Shown one piece after another: positions 47,991 to 60,133 of a stretch of 64,000 nt of DNA. Under the pieces are notes generated by a model, which saw nothing but the letters and a program-made list of their open reading frames with translations, had not been told where the DNA came from and ran no database searches. Numbering within the stretch: position 1 is the first letter of the stretch; each line of letters begins with the position of its first letter. The stretch is taken from the NCBI GenBank assembly GCA_003255025.1, contig QANY01007889.1:510203-574202 (forward strand), read 5' to 3'. A program made the position numbers and the translations under genes. The stretch is from Datisca glomerata (taxonomy: Eukaryota; Streptophyta; Magnoliopsida; Cucurbitales; Datiscaceae).

Positions 47991-47994
47991 TTGA
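47807..47994. repeat. Long hairpin-forming inverted duplication at the end of E2 pol
   Basis: Bases 47807-47895 and 47906-47994 are reverse complements with few mismatches around a 10 bp loop. The left arm is normal RNase H coding sequence (NLANPF to DCTR), so the right arm is the copy. Confidence 0.9.
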
Positions 47995-48083
47995 ATATTA
48001 TGAATAGATGAACTATTTATTTGTATTTAGTTATTTCGCAGACATTTGTATTATTGAATTATTATGAATAAATTGAAATTTTA

Positions 48084-49945
48084 TGTAATATCCCGGCCTT
48101 TCGTAAATGGGCATTTTTTGTAAAATTGATTTAAAAAATAATGTAATTTTAAAAATTGATTATTTGTATTTTTTTGTAAAACTATTTTTAATTAGATAAG
48201 ATTTATTCAAAGTTTGATTTTTTTAATTTTAAAAGTGTTTTAGTATATAATTTCAAAACTCACTCACATCATATGCTATGTATACCTTAACCCTATTTTT
48301 ATCCTTGATTCGACAATCTCACCCCTCCAATTGAAACCCACTTACACCTATTTGCACATACACCCTAAACCAGGCCAGCGATCCTTCTTCTTCTTCGTTG
48401 GTCTCTCTCTAAACCTTGGCCGCTACAAGCTTTGAATTTAGGTAATTTTCTTCTCCTTTTTCTTGATTTCCTTCTTTTCTCTCTCCCTCTGTTTCCTTCA
48501 CTCTCGCCCTCTGTTTCTCTCTTTCTCTCTCAATTTCTCTCTCTTCTGCTTTATCTCTTCCTCTTTGTGTTGTCTCTTATTTTCACTCTCTCTGTCCCTC
48601 TTTTCTTTCTCCCTTCTCTCTCTCTTAGTTTCCTTTTTTCTTGTTTCTCTTTATCTTTCTTCATTTGTTCTTCGCTTCTCCCTTTTTTGCTTCATCTTTC
48701 TCCTTCTGTTTCTCTCTCCCAATTTCTTTCTTCTTCTCTTCTTTCTCTATCTTTTCTCTCTCCCTTTGTTTCCCTCTCTCTCGCCCTTTATTTCTCTCTC
48801 TCTCTCTATCATCTGTCCCTCCCACTCTTTGTTTTTTTCCTTCGTCTCTTTGATTTTCTCTATCTGATTCTCTCTCTAACTCACTTTCTATTTCTTTTCT
48901 TTTTGTCGTTGTTTTCTCTCTCTCTCTCTTTGTGTCTCTCGTTCCCCCTCCATTTCTCTCTCTCTCTCATCTGTCCCTCCCACTCTTTGTTTCTTTCTCT
49001 CCCTCTCTTTGATTTTCTCTATCTCTGTCTCTCTCTGCTTCTCTCTATATCCCTCTCTCTCTCTTCCCCTCTCAGATTCCCTTACTGTATTTCTTCCCCT
49101 CTTTGTTTCTCTCTCTCCCCCTATTTTCTCGCTTTCAATGGTGTCATCTGTTTCGTCGCCTGATGTGTGCCATTTGTTTCGTCGCCCAATTCGTCATGAT
49201 GTGCCTCAGTTAACGTGTGATCAGTTCTGATTAGGTTGTTAACTAGGGGATATGCCAAGACAAGATATGATTAAGATTGTTAAATGATTCTATTTGAGAC
49301 ACGTGTTATCTGCGTGCTATGTTAAGTTATGTCATGATCAAGTACGTTACTTTATTTCATTTATGTTATATGTCAAGTTCAGTTATGTTATATCATGATT
49401 GCATTTATGACATGTGGATGCATGTTATTATGTGAGTTTGTTTACTGAGTATTTTAAAATACTCATTCCCCCACAGTTATTTATGATACATGTGGTGATG
49501 GCGAGCAGCATGAGTGGAAGCTGTCATAACCAGTTAGATCAGAGGAATTTATGTTTTCAGTTTATAATTTGATTTAAAACTTAGGAAAATGTTTTCTGTT
49601 AAACTTGGTTATTTAAGTAGTTTATTTTACGTTATAATTTTCTACGAATTATGATGAGTGAAGCTTCGTGAATTATGGATTTCAAGTTTTGACTTTATTT
49701 CAGAATTTAATTCAGTTTTTTGAGGTTTTATTAATTATGCATTTCAGACACTTTATCGCTTCCGCTATTTAATGACTAAGATTACGATCATCCATAAGTT
49801 TAATGATTCTGCTATTTAAAGTCAGGGTTTTTCTTTCAGAATTTTCAATTTGGGAATTTTCTCAAAATTAGGATTTGTTTCGAATTGGAGATTTCAAAAT
49901 TGTGAAAATTACACGTCTGTTTAGCCCTCGGGGAGGGGCGTTACA
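48084..49945. mobile_element. Solo-LTR-like insertion (probably Ty3/Gypsy) in the E2 3-prime LTR
   Basis: It starts TGTAATATCCCGG and ends GGGGCGTTACA, the terminal form of many plant Gypsy LTRs (TGTAACGCCC...GGGCGTTACA). Flanks ATTTTA and ACTTTA may be a decayed target duplication. Inside is a 700 bp CT-rich tract, then TTACTGAGTATTTTAAAATA, an LTR-like polyadenylation-region motif. No coding domain is seen. Confidence 0.65.
48440..49135 (+). repeat. Pyrimidine-rich (CT)n-type tract
   Basis: About 700 bp of almost pure C/T on the plus strand, read as Ser/Leu/Phe-rich ORFs in all frames. I regard those ORFs as spurious. Confidence 0.9.
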
Positions 49946-51976
49946 ACTTTATTAAAGTGTGTTTATAAATTACTTAAGTCGTCGAATTTTCATCAACGAA
50001 CGAAGAGTGAAGGCAGATGCGTCTCCAGAAGAACTCTTCTGAGAAAGTTCATAACGATATTCGCAGTTTTAGGATTGATTGAGCAATCAAATCCGATTAC
50101 GACTGTTAGGTTGAACCAATGAATGCTAGTCTTGGGGCATGGGAGTGGAGACTCAAACGACGAATCTATACATGTTATGAACATGTTGAATATACCGGTA
50201 ACAAATTAGTTTAGAGTCCAAAACAGTTTACTTTGCTCTAAATCTAACTGTTACACCTTAAGGGTGTTTTTGTACTTACCTTATCCAGAGGCAAATACGT
50301 AGCTTGACTTAGTTAGTTGCAATCTTTGATATGTTAAGTGAGTGAGTTCGAATTGGCGGGCAATATCTCGACGGTTGGGATTGTAATTCAATTAAGTTGG
50401 AACTACGTGATTCACATATGTGGAATTTCGTGGTTAGATTGTGAAAGCAACAATATCACCTTATATTTTATGATGTGCGTGTGTGAATAAATTAACCTGG
50501 ACAAGTATTCAATGAATTGAGTCATTGATTAAGACTTGTAAATTGTACGAGAGAATTCACTATTATGTATTTCTTATTCATAGTGAATAAAAGAGTTAAA
50601 AAAATAATAACAAGAGGGGTAAAATGATAAATTTATATTTCACTCTTGTTACTGATATTCACGTTGCGTATAATGTTAAAATATTCCATGGACCGTGAAA
50701 ATAGAAAGAGTTTATTTACACCAATAGAAAATGTAGCGCGCATGAATCGAGAATTGATTCGGCATCAAACTTATAGTAGAGTAGTACGATGTCAGAATTA
50801 AATAGGTCGAAAATTTATAGAGATAAATTCGTCGGGTATTTAAATCCTTAGCTTTTTTCATGTCCATTCAGTCACAGAAATAGCTCATGAGACCAAGAAT
50901 AGAAAATAAAGTAAATTGGATCAAAATGTGTTTTGGTGCCAAGACATATTTTCTATTCCTATATGTGATGGGTGATATCACTTAATTAGTTAAGTGTGAT
51001 AATTTATATTGAAATTAATTAGTTTATTACTTTCTAATTATTGGATAATTAATAAATAAAAATTAATTAATTAATTAATTGATAACGATCAATTAAATCT
51101 ATCAATTGCATTGATAAATATCAGTACAACTCAAACTCTATGAAATATTACAATTTTCAACAATGATGAATACATGGAGTGAATTTTCAAAAATTTAAAA
51201 ATATATGCATATATTTGTAAATATCAAAAATTACATTTTATCAATATTTAATAACAATCTGATAGCAGATAGATATATGAGGAGATACAATTGCTTGTTA
51301 ACAAAGCAAGAGAGAAACATTCCCCCCCTCCTGGTTGCCCCCTAAAATGATATTGAATGAGAAAATTTTCAATTTTTTTTTCAATCGTTTTAAGAGCTCA
51401 CACTCAAATTTCTACACAAAATTCTCGTGAGATATATTTTTGAAATTAACGAGTGATTGTTGGTGGATGAAAATCGTAAAACGTTCTTGAAATTCATGTG
51501 CGTGATTCAAATCCTAAAACTTGAACACGAAGAATACTCGAAGAAATTCCACTAATTCAAAAATTCTCCGATACAAGGTGTAGGTGAAAAAATTATTTCT
51601 AACTTTATCTTCTCGTTTAATGTCGTGTATGCATAATCACACGTTGTTTGGTTTTAGATATTTAATTTGATTAAATGAGTTAATTAGAATTTTTCTTTGA
51701 TATTCGGTCTACGAATTGTTCGTGCTTCAAACTTGTTTTTAATTAGTTTTAAAACCAACCGATACTAGCACTAGTTACAAGGCAATGTCAATCAAATATC
51801 AAAAAATGAAATCTGTGTTCAAATAATCTCTCCTCATCTTAATGAAAGGTAGGTCCTTGGATTATAGACTTCTAGCAAGAAAACAGCTTTAAGGACCTAT
51901 CTAACAAACAGCAGAAAAGATCTTCAGTGCAGTCAGCGAAAGAACATGGCATAGAGAAAACATATATTGATCAATC

Positions 51977-54603
51977 TTAAAATGCAGGAGAAAACCTTTC
52001 ATCCGATGGCACTTTTGTGAACTTCGCTATGAAAAGCCCACTGGTCTGTGATATCAGAGGATCAAATCTTAAGGTCTTTGGTGTTCTACCACTTTTGCAA
52101 GGCCAATTTTTGGCACCCTCTATCTCCTGCAACTCTATAATATCAAAGAAAATATAATTGTTGTCCTTCCCGGGCATTTACTTTCTTTGTTAATCTCAGA
52201 ATTTAGTCCCTTCCCAAAAGGGGGGAAGAATCTACCTGCGGAAGCGTTTTCCTTGAGAAACTGCTCTATCACATCTTCATTCTGAGCAACTGTAAGACTG
52301 ATCAACAGAAAAGTTAAGAGGTTAATATGGATAAGCTTAATCTGTGTCCAATTGCACAACTGCATGTGCTTTAAACATATAAGAATAGTTTAGAGAAAGC
52401 ACCTGCAAGTGCTGTAAACCAGCATTCCCCCAGCTCTTAGCAACCTAAAACCATTGCTTAGGAGTTTTAACTGCAAGGAAGATAATGACATTATTTACAA
52501 TGAAACAAAAAGGTATAAATGTGGTAACGTTCCAGTTACAGAAGTAAACACATAATGCTCTTGATTCACAGCGGTAAATTATTATAGCCAACAAAAAAGA
52601 GTGACATAATAGTAAATTCCACCAAGAGGACCATCAGTAGCACCATGCATTAGAACAAACATGCTGTAGTGACGTTCTATTCTCAGGCAGCGGCCCATTC
52701 AAAACTCGTAAGTGAAGAGTAAAATCTACTTTTGTGATTGGCAGCCAAGTGGCTAAGCAAACTCATGTAAAAAGATCTGGGCAAGAGAGATTGGATGAAC
52801 TTGCTTCTATGAAACAGTTCATAATTTCCAAAAGTATGTTAAATCAGTCACCTGAAGAACTGTAAGGCTATCCGTCCTCTCCGCTTCTAATACACGACGT
52901 TGAAGAGTCTTCCAGCCCCAATTTTCAAATTTCTGGATATGTCTAATAGAGCCATCATGAGTGCACTCTGCATCTACCAGGACCTATATTAGTTTAAATT
53001 GTCATGAACTTTCATAGACAATCTAGAAACTCATTATCCTCTGAATCTAACATGAAAATGATATACGAGGGAGAATTTGAAGAATAACAAGGAGAATGAG
53101 GTTTACTCTGTCATAGCCGCAGTTTAAAATTTCACTGTCAGACACAATTTGATACAATTGACTTCTACTGAGCCCTATTACACCAGATTGCCGCCCGTAA
53201 AACATAAGTTCTGGATGTTGACTTGCTTGGACCAATTGTCTATCAACACTCTCTCTTGCTTTAGAAGCTCTTTTCCTTTCTTTCCATGGCCTCCTAGAAG
53301 TCCACTCCTTCAACTTTTCTACTTTCTCTTCTGAAGCAGATTCACCTATATGGAACTAGACACGATCATAGTAAATCGAGCAGACGAAGATGGGTAATTG
53401 AATTTGAAATATAAGCAGTCTACTCTTGTATTGGACTAATTACATAGTTGTGAGTCCGAATTAATGCTTGTAGGAGCAAGGGAAAATGTTGTTCCGTCTG
53501 CAACAAATAATCGGCACCGATCACCCAGAGCATATTTCTGCAGCATCGATCTACAAGCTGCCAAACGATGTCTCGAAACATCTACTCCAGTTACAGAACC
53601 CAAATCACCAAGAAGGTCTAGAATCATACAAAGTTTAGCACCTGAATGCAACACATACGTGAGAACTGAAATAATGTGGAGTTATATGAAAATCAGGGTC
53701 ATTATAATAAGACTTTCACATGAAAAAACTCTTGATACGAAATAAAGCTCTTTCAATGCTACCTAACATATAACACTTCCTATGGCAGAGCCATACTGGT
53801 CATATAACTCCACATTATTTCAGTATCAGTAATCCATTTGTAGCCATCCACCACTTTTGTTCTTTAAAATTCAGCTCTCTTTAACAGGATCAGTAATCCT
53901 AGGACCTAATTTATCAACAATACCCACGAATTATAAAAGCACCAGATAAGCACATTTAGAATCTGGATAAAGTTAGCAGTTAGCACCCAGAACAGCTCTC
54001 CATGGACAGTGTGCTATACCAGCACCAGTTAACCATGTTAAAATTAGATATGCATGAAACTTACCTGGAGCAGCACAGAGATCAAGGACATGATTGCCAG
54101 CTGAAATATTCAAAGCCAAAACAGCAGCTCCAGAAGCTGCATCTATTCCGTATATCTGAATGGGCCAAAACCAATAAAGATACCAAAACGGAATAACAAT
54201 GACCCGGATTGTGAACATGGAAGATATTTAACAATACCCAGAAGTTTTTGTTCCTTACCTTTCCTGCCTTATAAGCACTGGAATTAGAAATCTGAATTTC
54301 AGGTGGAAGAGAAAAAAACCCATATAACCAATCAACTTTCTCAAGCTTGCACTTGATCTCGGCCTCTATCTCCTCAATATCAGCTTCGCAACCAGGTTTT
54401 AGCCTTTCCATTACAAATGAGTTTAACAAAACAAAACCAAACCTCAGACCGCTGAATCGAATATCAGCATACTTAAAAACTTAAAAGTACCTTATGTAAC
54501 GAGGGGTGGAATCAGTAGCAGTATAAATGGAAGAGTCTAAACCATTGGCCTCCAGAAAATCAAGGAATGCCTCTGGAAGCGGCAATTCTGAAGTTTCATC
54601 CAT
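51977..54603 (-). CDS. RNA (cytosine-5) methyltransferase, NOL1/NOP2/Sun (RsmB) family, 9 exons
   Basis: Exons (minus) 54603-54491, 54403-54259, 54155-54065, 53641-53444, 53345-53107, 52983-52852, 52470-52403, 52297-52236 and 52134-51977 sum to 1206 bp with every junction in phase, giving 401 residues. An N-terminal helical part is followed by the Rossmann-type domain. DLCAAPGAKLCMILDLLG binds S-adenosylmethionine; GVDVSRHRLAACR and FVADGTTF follow. Motif IV reads VDAECTHDGS and motif VI is LVYSTCSLTVAQNEDVI, carrying the conserved TC cysteine. Family members make m5C in tRNA or rRNA; the target cannot be told here. Motif IV has Glu where most relatives have Pro before Cys. A PUA domain is not evident. 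It looks intact. Confidence 0.88.
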
Positions 54604-54784
54604 AATCTAAGCAGCCAATTCAGTAACTCAGTTTACAATCTGAATTCGAAAATAATAGGAAAACAAAACGAGGGCTTTACGTTAGGGTTCAGAGATGAGC
54701 TGCTGGAATTCGCCCGACTGGTGGCGCCACAGAGCTATGACTTCTCCTCTGTGATTCTGTACGAAGTGTCGTTTCTTTTAGGCA

Positions 54785-55150
54785 CGTGCACAAGATGAGG
54801 GACGGGTTTTGAAATTTTTTGTCCCATCCCAATTGGTATGGGACAATATTTTTTTACCCGTCTCTTTTGAGGAGAAAAATTGAGTGGGACGAAACTAGAT
54901 GAGAGGTTTAATTCGTTTAAAGTTTAAAAAGATTTAAAAATTAAAAAAATAAAAATAAAAAAGTTAAAGGTTAAAATTAAAAAAGATTAAGAGCTAAATA
55001 TTTAAACTATTTATAAAATTATTGGGACGGGACGGGACAAATTCTTTCAAGTTATCTCGTGTCTCGTCCCGTCTATCAAGAGTGAGCATCTCATCCCGCT
55101 TAGTTCATGATAGTTTTTTGAGATGAGACGAATATTTCGGAACGCATGCA
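54785..55150. mobile_element. GGGAC-rich repeat remnant, probably a MITE
   Basis: GAGGGACGGG/TGTCCCATCCC at the left and GGGACGGGACGGGAC/GTCTCGTCCCGT at the right form inverted motifs around a Lys-codon-like A-rich centre. This resembles plant hAT-type MITEs. The ends are not exact. Confidence 0.35.
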
Positions 55151-56300
55151 TACTCATAGTTTCTTTGCACAAACAAATTACCTTTCTTAGTGGAAAATTC
55201 ATGCGTCATGTCATTACCGAATGACATCATCAAAACATGAGTAGTAATTAGTAAATGAGAAATTCAGTTGGGAGGACCCGTGTACTGAAAAGAATGAAAT
55301 TTGAAGATAAACACTTGTTATGCTACATTATATAGTAAATATATTATTGTTAGACTATGATCTAACAGATACCAAATTCGTTGATAAAATTTTAAATTAA
55401 AAATGCAACTTAGTTTTTTTCCTTATAAAATATTAAATTTAGTTTAAAAAGGGTTTTAAAACCGTTCACAGAGGTCTATCCATGAAAATTTCGCTCAGTA
55501 AATAAGACGTTTAAGGAAAATACATCAATTTTTTGTCAAGGCAGAGAAAAAACATCGTTGTCTTTTTTCGTGCAAATTTAGCATTTTGCATGAGAAAATT
55601 ACCCAAGTATCCTTCCCTGTCCTCGTTTGGCGATCAGGACTATTAGATTAAGGGGTACTAAGGGACTGGATGGTAGGACTGTAAGAAAAACTCACTAAAT
55701 CGATCGCAAATGAACGGCAATAGTATGATTAGTTTGGATGTTTTAGGCAGCTCGGTTGTGCGGTTCGATCTGCGATCTATATGAAGAAATCTAACTGAAC
55801 CGCCTATTCACATACATTTCATGATGTAGTTTGAGAAATTTCTAAGGAAATACCCTTTAGAAGCCTATTAATAATATAAAGACAACACTTTCTTTTTGAA
55901 GTACTGTTGACTTTTTAGAGTGGTTGAAAGTTAATCTTGTCATTTCTAAAGGTAGGGTGTGAGGGGAAGACGACCTGCGACAAGGTGGAAGTCAAGGGTT
56001 CCAATCTGTCAAGTATGTGAGCAAATTACTGCGACCAGCAAGGAGAAATGACCGACGAGGAGACACGACCAGCAAGGAGAGACGACCAGTGAGGAGGGTT
56101 AACGATTGGAGGAGGGGGAAGAGAAGACTCGCTAGGTTGAAGGTGCATCTGTCGAAGGTTTTGGGGAAATTAGTGGGTTTGGGGGAAATAACTCAGTCTT
56201 TCCACTTTGATAAAAATCCAAGAATCATTGATAAACCTATTGGGGGTCCTAATATCGTTATATCTTCTCACAGTGGTCTTGGGCCAGCAATTTCTCATGT
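55151..56300. other. Intergenic DNA, no supportable gene
   Basis: The 106-codon ORF at 56017-56337 is Arg-rich at first and shows no domain. A CGGTTCGATCTG...GAACCGCC stretch near 55755-55805 hints at another MITE scrap. Confidence 0.4.
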
Positions 56301-57279
56301 AGTTTTGATGGGGTATGTATATATATATACTCCTTAAACATTTCTGCCTCAACTCCCCCCTCATTTCTTGCGCCGCTCTCTAAAAAACCCTATTTCTCAA
56401 ATTTCAGTTTCTCAAACCCTATCTCTCAAGTTTCACTTTCATCTCCTCCGTGGCAACTCTTCTCAAGCCCTATCCTCCCCCGCTCTCAACAAAGTCTTCT
56501 GAAATGGAAATCCTATCTCAAATTTGTATCTCAACCAACTCTTCCTCTCTGGTCTTTTTCACCATTCTTCGTCTCTCGTCTCTCATCTCTCTCTCGTTTG
56601 ATCTCAACTCATTCTCTCATTTTTGCGTGTTCCGTCTAAGCTCACTGAATGTGTGAAATTATTGCTGTAATGTTGCAAAATTTTGAAAATCAAGTCTTGT
56701 TAATTTCCTTGTAAGTTATGGGTAAACGAAGAACACTTTTTTTCAACGTCTCCGAAAGCTTCTCTTCTTTTTCTCTTCATCTCTCTTTTGCTTCTGTTTT
56801 TTTAAAGAACTCTTCTGCTTTCTTCTTTGTTTTATTCCTGTTAAATTAGGGATTTGCTTGTTTTTCTTAAGGATTAGTTTGTTTTTCATACGGATAGTTG
56901 AAACTAAAATCGTGTTGCTGGTCTTAGAGATTTCGTTCTTTGTAACATTTGATATTCAATTTATTTTTTTGGAACATCCATGAAGAAAAATGAATGATGA
57001 GAATGAAACTCTTTGGAGATTGAATGGACTTGAAAGACAATTATAAAAGCTTTTACTACATTTAGTGCATATTTTTAATATTTATTTTGAAGGGTTTATC
57101 AAGTTTTCGTTCTCCAACACACCTCTTTCTCTTGGAATTTTCTTTTGAGAGTTTTTCGATGTCATATTTTAGAGGAGCTTTGAGCTTGATCTTTTGTGTA
57201 ATTTGTGTAATTTGTGTGAGCTATACAATATTTCAGTTGAGTTATTGTATCTTGAAGGGGACAAGTTAAGATAAGTCTG
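56301..57279 (+). other. Possible LTR or leader of E4
   Basis: A TATATATATAC run near 56320 is followed by 300 bp of C/T-rich sequence with CTCAAACCCTATCTC-type phrases, like a retroelement promoter and leader. It ends just before E4 gag-like sequence. No second LTR is in the window and no primer site is clear. Confidence 0.35.
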
Positions 57280-58003
57280 TTGCTCCAATTATTGTATTGT
57301 ATCACCAATAATTTTAAGGTGATTCAAACAATAAAGAATACTGCAGATGATCTTTTCGCTATCAAATGGTGGATGAAAAATCTGTGTTGGAAAGTTAAAG
57401 ATTTACAAATGATTGCTGCTGAAGTTATATCTGAGGATATCAAAATTAGAGAAAACCTCATTGTTGCTGGCATAATTGGTAAACTACCACCATCATGGAG
57501 AGAGTTTCTAGAAAGCAAGTGCTATGAACAAAAGAAGATGTCATTGGAAACCCTAATCATACACATCTGAATAAGAGCTGAGCAAAGATACAACACGCCA
57601 ATGTTTGTTATGTATGTGGTAAGAATGTGTATGTTGCTCGAATTTGTAGTTACCGGAAACGTGACCCTACCCCATATGATAACGTTACCAAAATGTCATT
57701 TATGGTTATAATTACCGAAATTAACATGGTTCAAGTGGTGAAGGATGGTTGGTAGACTCTGGTGCTAATAGACATGTTTGTGATGATACAAATTTATTCA
57801 AACTGTACACTCCTTTTAAGGAGCCAACGACAATAATGCTTGGTGATTTCCACATCGCTCAAGTATTTGGAAGTGGTGAAGTTGAATTGAAGTTCACCTC
57901 AGGATGGATTTTCATTTTGGAAAATGTTCTTCATACTTCTTCAATAAGGAAAAATCTTATGTCAAGCTTTCTTCTTAATAAGGTTGGGTTTAAACAGACA
58001 TGA
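57280..58003 (+). pseudogene. E4 gag and protease remnant
   Basis: Gag (57280-57570) includes IVAGIIGKLPPSWREF, a hallmark of Copia gag of the UBN2 type. A decayed zinc knuckle CYVCGKNVYVARIC follows near 57608, with the His position lost. The protease (57749-58003) starts [12 protein letters not shown] with DSGA intact. It continues to the usual [14 protein letters not shown] segment, then a stop. Confidence 0.75.
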
Positions 58004-58095
58004 AATCTAAATAATATGTTATTACAAATACATGTATATTTGTGGGCTGGGGTTATGTTTTTGATGGCATGTTTAAATTAAATATTGAGATGTAT

Positions 58096-59416
58096 TAGGG
58101 GTGTATTTCGGTCAATTTTTCGACACTACACCGAACCGAACCATGAGTAGATTATGAATCGAACCGAACCAAAAAAATCAAATCGGTTCGGCAGTAGTGA
58201 AAAAACCAAAAACATTATGCCTGGAAACATTAAAACGATGAGAATTATTTTGTTAAACATACAAACATGGAAATTATAGAGAGTCAAAATCCCATAAGAA
58301 ATTACAGAGCCAAACAAACATTATCATCAAAATTAAAACCAGGGGTGTAATTACAGATTGCCAAAATTACAAACATAATTCTACAACTAGAAATCTTAAA
58401 TAAAAAACTTTTTGCTAGATCAGTAAGATTAAAACTCATTTTGACTGATGAAAAAGATGAAAACCCAGTTTAAAAAAATAGAGAGATCAAAACCCAGTTT
58501 CATCTCCAACATTTCCTAAACAAAAAAAATTACTCTAAGATCTAATAAAAAAGTGCCTAGTTTACATCATGATTCGCAAGCTCACTAGGAAGAACGTAGG
58601 GCTTTTATAAAGCTTGAAACACCCGGATCCGAAATCTTGATTCTGATAGCTTTATAAAAGCTTGAAACATACAGATTTGCGATCTCCAATGGAAGAAATT
58701 AAAATAGAAGAGGCTGGAGTTTTCAAACCCATTCGATCCGCGACAGAGATTCTGTAAAAATTGCATTCTCATTTTCTTCAAGATCAACCAAGTGGCGCAT
58801 GTACGCTAAGAAAGTCCCCAGAGTAAATAATCCCAAAGCCAAGCTTCACTGATTTGAGCTCTTGTGTGGAGTTTCAGAAGAGAGAGAGGGTGATAGAGAG
58901 ACAGAATTCAGAGCAAATAATCCCACCAAGCTTCACCGATTTAAGTTCGTGTGGAGTTTCATGGGGGATGGAGAGAGAGAGGGGGGGGGGAGANAGAGAG
59001 AGGGGGGGGGGGGGAGAAAGACGTCTGGGAAAGGCAAAAAAAATGAAAAAGGGAGAGAGAGAGGCCTGAGAAAGGCAAACATGAAAAAGTGAGAGAGACA
59101 AAATGCAAAAATGAAAAAGAGAGAGATGCCTAGGAAAGGGAAAGATGAAAAAAAGGGATAGAGAGACGCATAGGAAGGGAAAAGGAAATACACGCATTAA
59201 TTAAAGGAAAGTGTTTTAATATATGTATTCTAATATTTTATTATATAATTTTATTTTATTCAATTCGGTGTTCATACGGTTAAAATAACAGATAAACCGT
59301 GAACCGAATCAAAACTCGATTATTTTATATTTATGAATCGAATCAAATCGATAGAACATATATAATCGACTAAACCGACCATTTCGGTTTGATTCGGTAA
59401 CATTTTTTCACCCATA
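58096..59416. mobile_element. hAT-like non-autonomous DNA transposon inside E4
   Basis: Ends TAGGGGTGTATTTCGGT and ACCGAATC-type...CACCCATA are imperfect terminal inverted repeats of the plant hAT/MITE form. Flanking 8-mers AGATGTAT (58088-58095) and AGATCTAC (59417-59424) agree at 6 of 8 positions, fitting an aged 8 bp target duplication. The interior has CCGAACCGAACC-type motifs near each end, a G-rich/GA-rich block with an N at 58994, and no transposase. E4 coding sequence resumes right after it. Confidence 0.7.
58970..59175. repeat. Poly-G and GA-rich low-complexity block
   Basis: G runs of 10-12 and many GAGAGA units. The N at 58994 suggests uncertain assembly. Confidence 0.85.
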
Positions 59417-59429
59417 AGATCTACTAGTT

Positions 59430-60133
59430 CTACTTACATGCTCTCTTCTTTAAATTTTTGGATGCTCGTCGGTGCCATAAAAATAATAGATATGTGGGAA
59501 TTATGAGTGGTTTAGGATTAGTTCCAATGTTGAAAAGGATTTTAGAAAATGTGAAACATGTAGTAAGGCTAAAATCACTAAACGGACTCATTTTAGTGTC
59601 TAGAGATCTACTGAATTTATTGAACTAACTCACACTTATTTATGTGAATTTGAAGAAAAATTTTGATTCTAGAGAAAATATATATTTTATCACTTTTATT
59701 GATGATTTTTTAAATTATACTGTTATTTTTCTTTTGAAAAATAAAAATTAATGCTTTTAAGACATTTGAAAATTTTGAAGTAGAAAATAAATGCATTTAA
59801 TAATATATCTTTATGGATTAGAGTTGTAATCACTAGGGCTGGTGTATATATAAAGTCCCCAATGCACCTTGGTTTTTTTAGCCTGTGTTTGTCCTTGGAG
59901 CTTTACTCAAATTTTGCTTACATTTTTCATTTGCAAAATAAAATCAATGCTTTTAAGACATTTGAAAATTTCCTCATTGAAGTAGAAAATCAATTTGGTG
60001 TGAAGTGATAGAGGTTGAGAGTATGAATCTTTTGACTTTAATTCTTTTATTCAGTCATTAGAAATTATTTTCATGAAAAAACGAATCCACCATATTTACC
60101 TGCATCGAATGACGTAACAAAGAGGAAAAATAT
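59430..60133 (+). pseudogene. E4 pre-integrase and integrase remnant with an internal duplication
   Basis: Bases 59455-59590 read NNRYVGIMSGLGLVPMLK, then CETCSKAKITKRTHF, the pre-integrase zinc region. Two copies of a segment reading like AFKTFENF..EVEN lie at 59731-59798 and 59928-60000. Near 60090-60130 NDVTKRKN matches NGVAERKNR of Copia integrase. The LINE joins directly after this. Confidence 0.65.

Larger units (their letters stand above)
40021..51770 (+). mobile_element. E2: degenerate Ty1/Copia LTR retrotransposon, plus strand, with nested insertion
   Basis: The left LTR (about 40021-42340) and right LTR (about 48001-51770) share long blocks in the same order and both end ACTAGCA/CCTAGCA. 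The primer site TGATATCAGAGC follows the left LTR. The internal order is leader, gag, protease, integrase, reverse transcriptase, RNase H (Copia order). The right LTR is split by an unrelated 1862 bp insertion at 48084-49945, and the left LTR carries a 551 bp block absent from the right one. Stops and changed catalytic residues show it is inactive. The exact outer ends are uncertain and no clear target-site duplication was found. Confidence 0.85.
48001..51770 (+). repeat. E2 3-prime LTR, interrupted at 48084-49945
   Basis: Its two parts, 48001-48083 and 49946-51770, align consecutively to the 5-prime LTR. It ends GATACTAGCA. Its true start is blurred because an inverted duplication reaches up to about 47994. 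Confidence 0.75.

Noticed and set aside
48432..49163. 243-codon ORF rich in Ser, Leu and Phe
   Set aside because: It is the translation of a CT-rich low-complexity tract and is open in several frames; no domain.
58854..59197. Overlapping ORFs on both strands (Gly/Arg/Glu-rich and Ser/Leu/Phe-rich)
   Set aside because: They come from a GA/G-rich simple-sequence block with an ambiguous base inside the hAT-like element.
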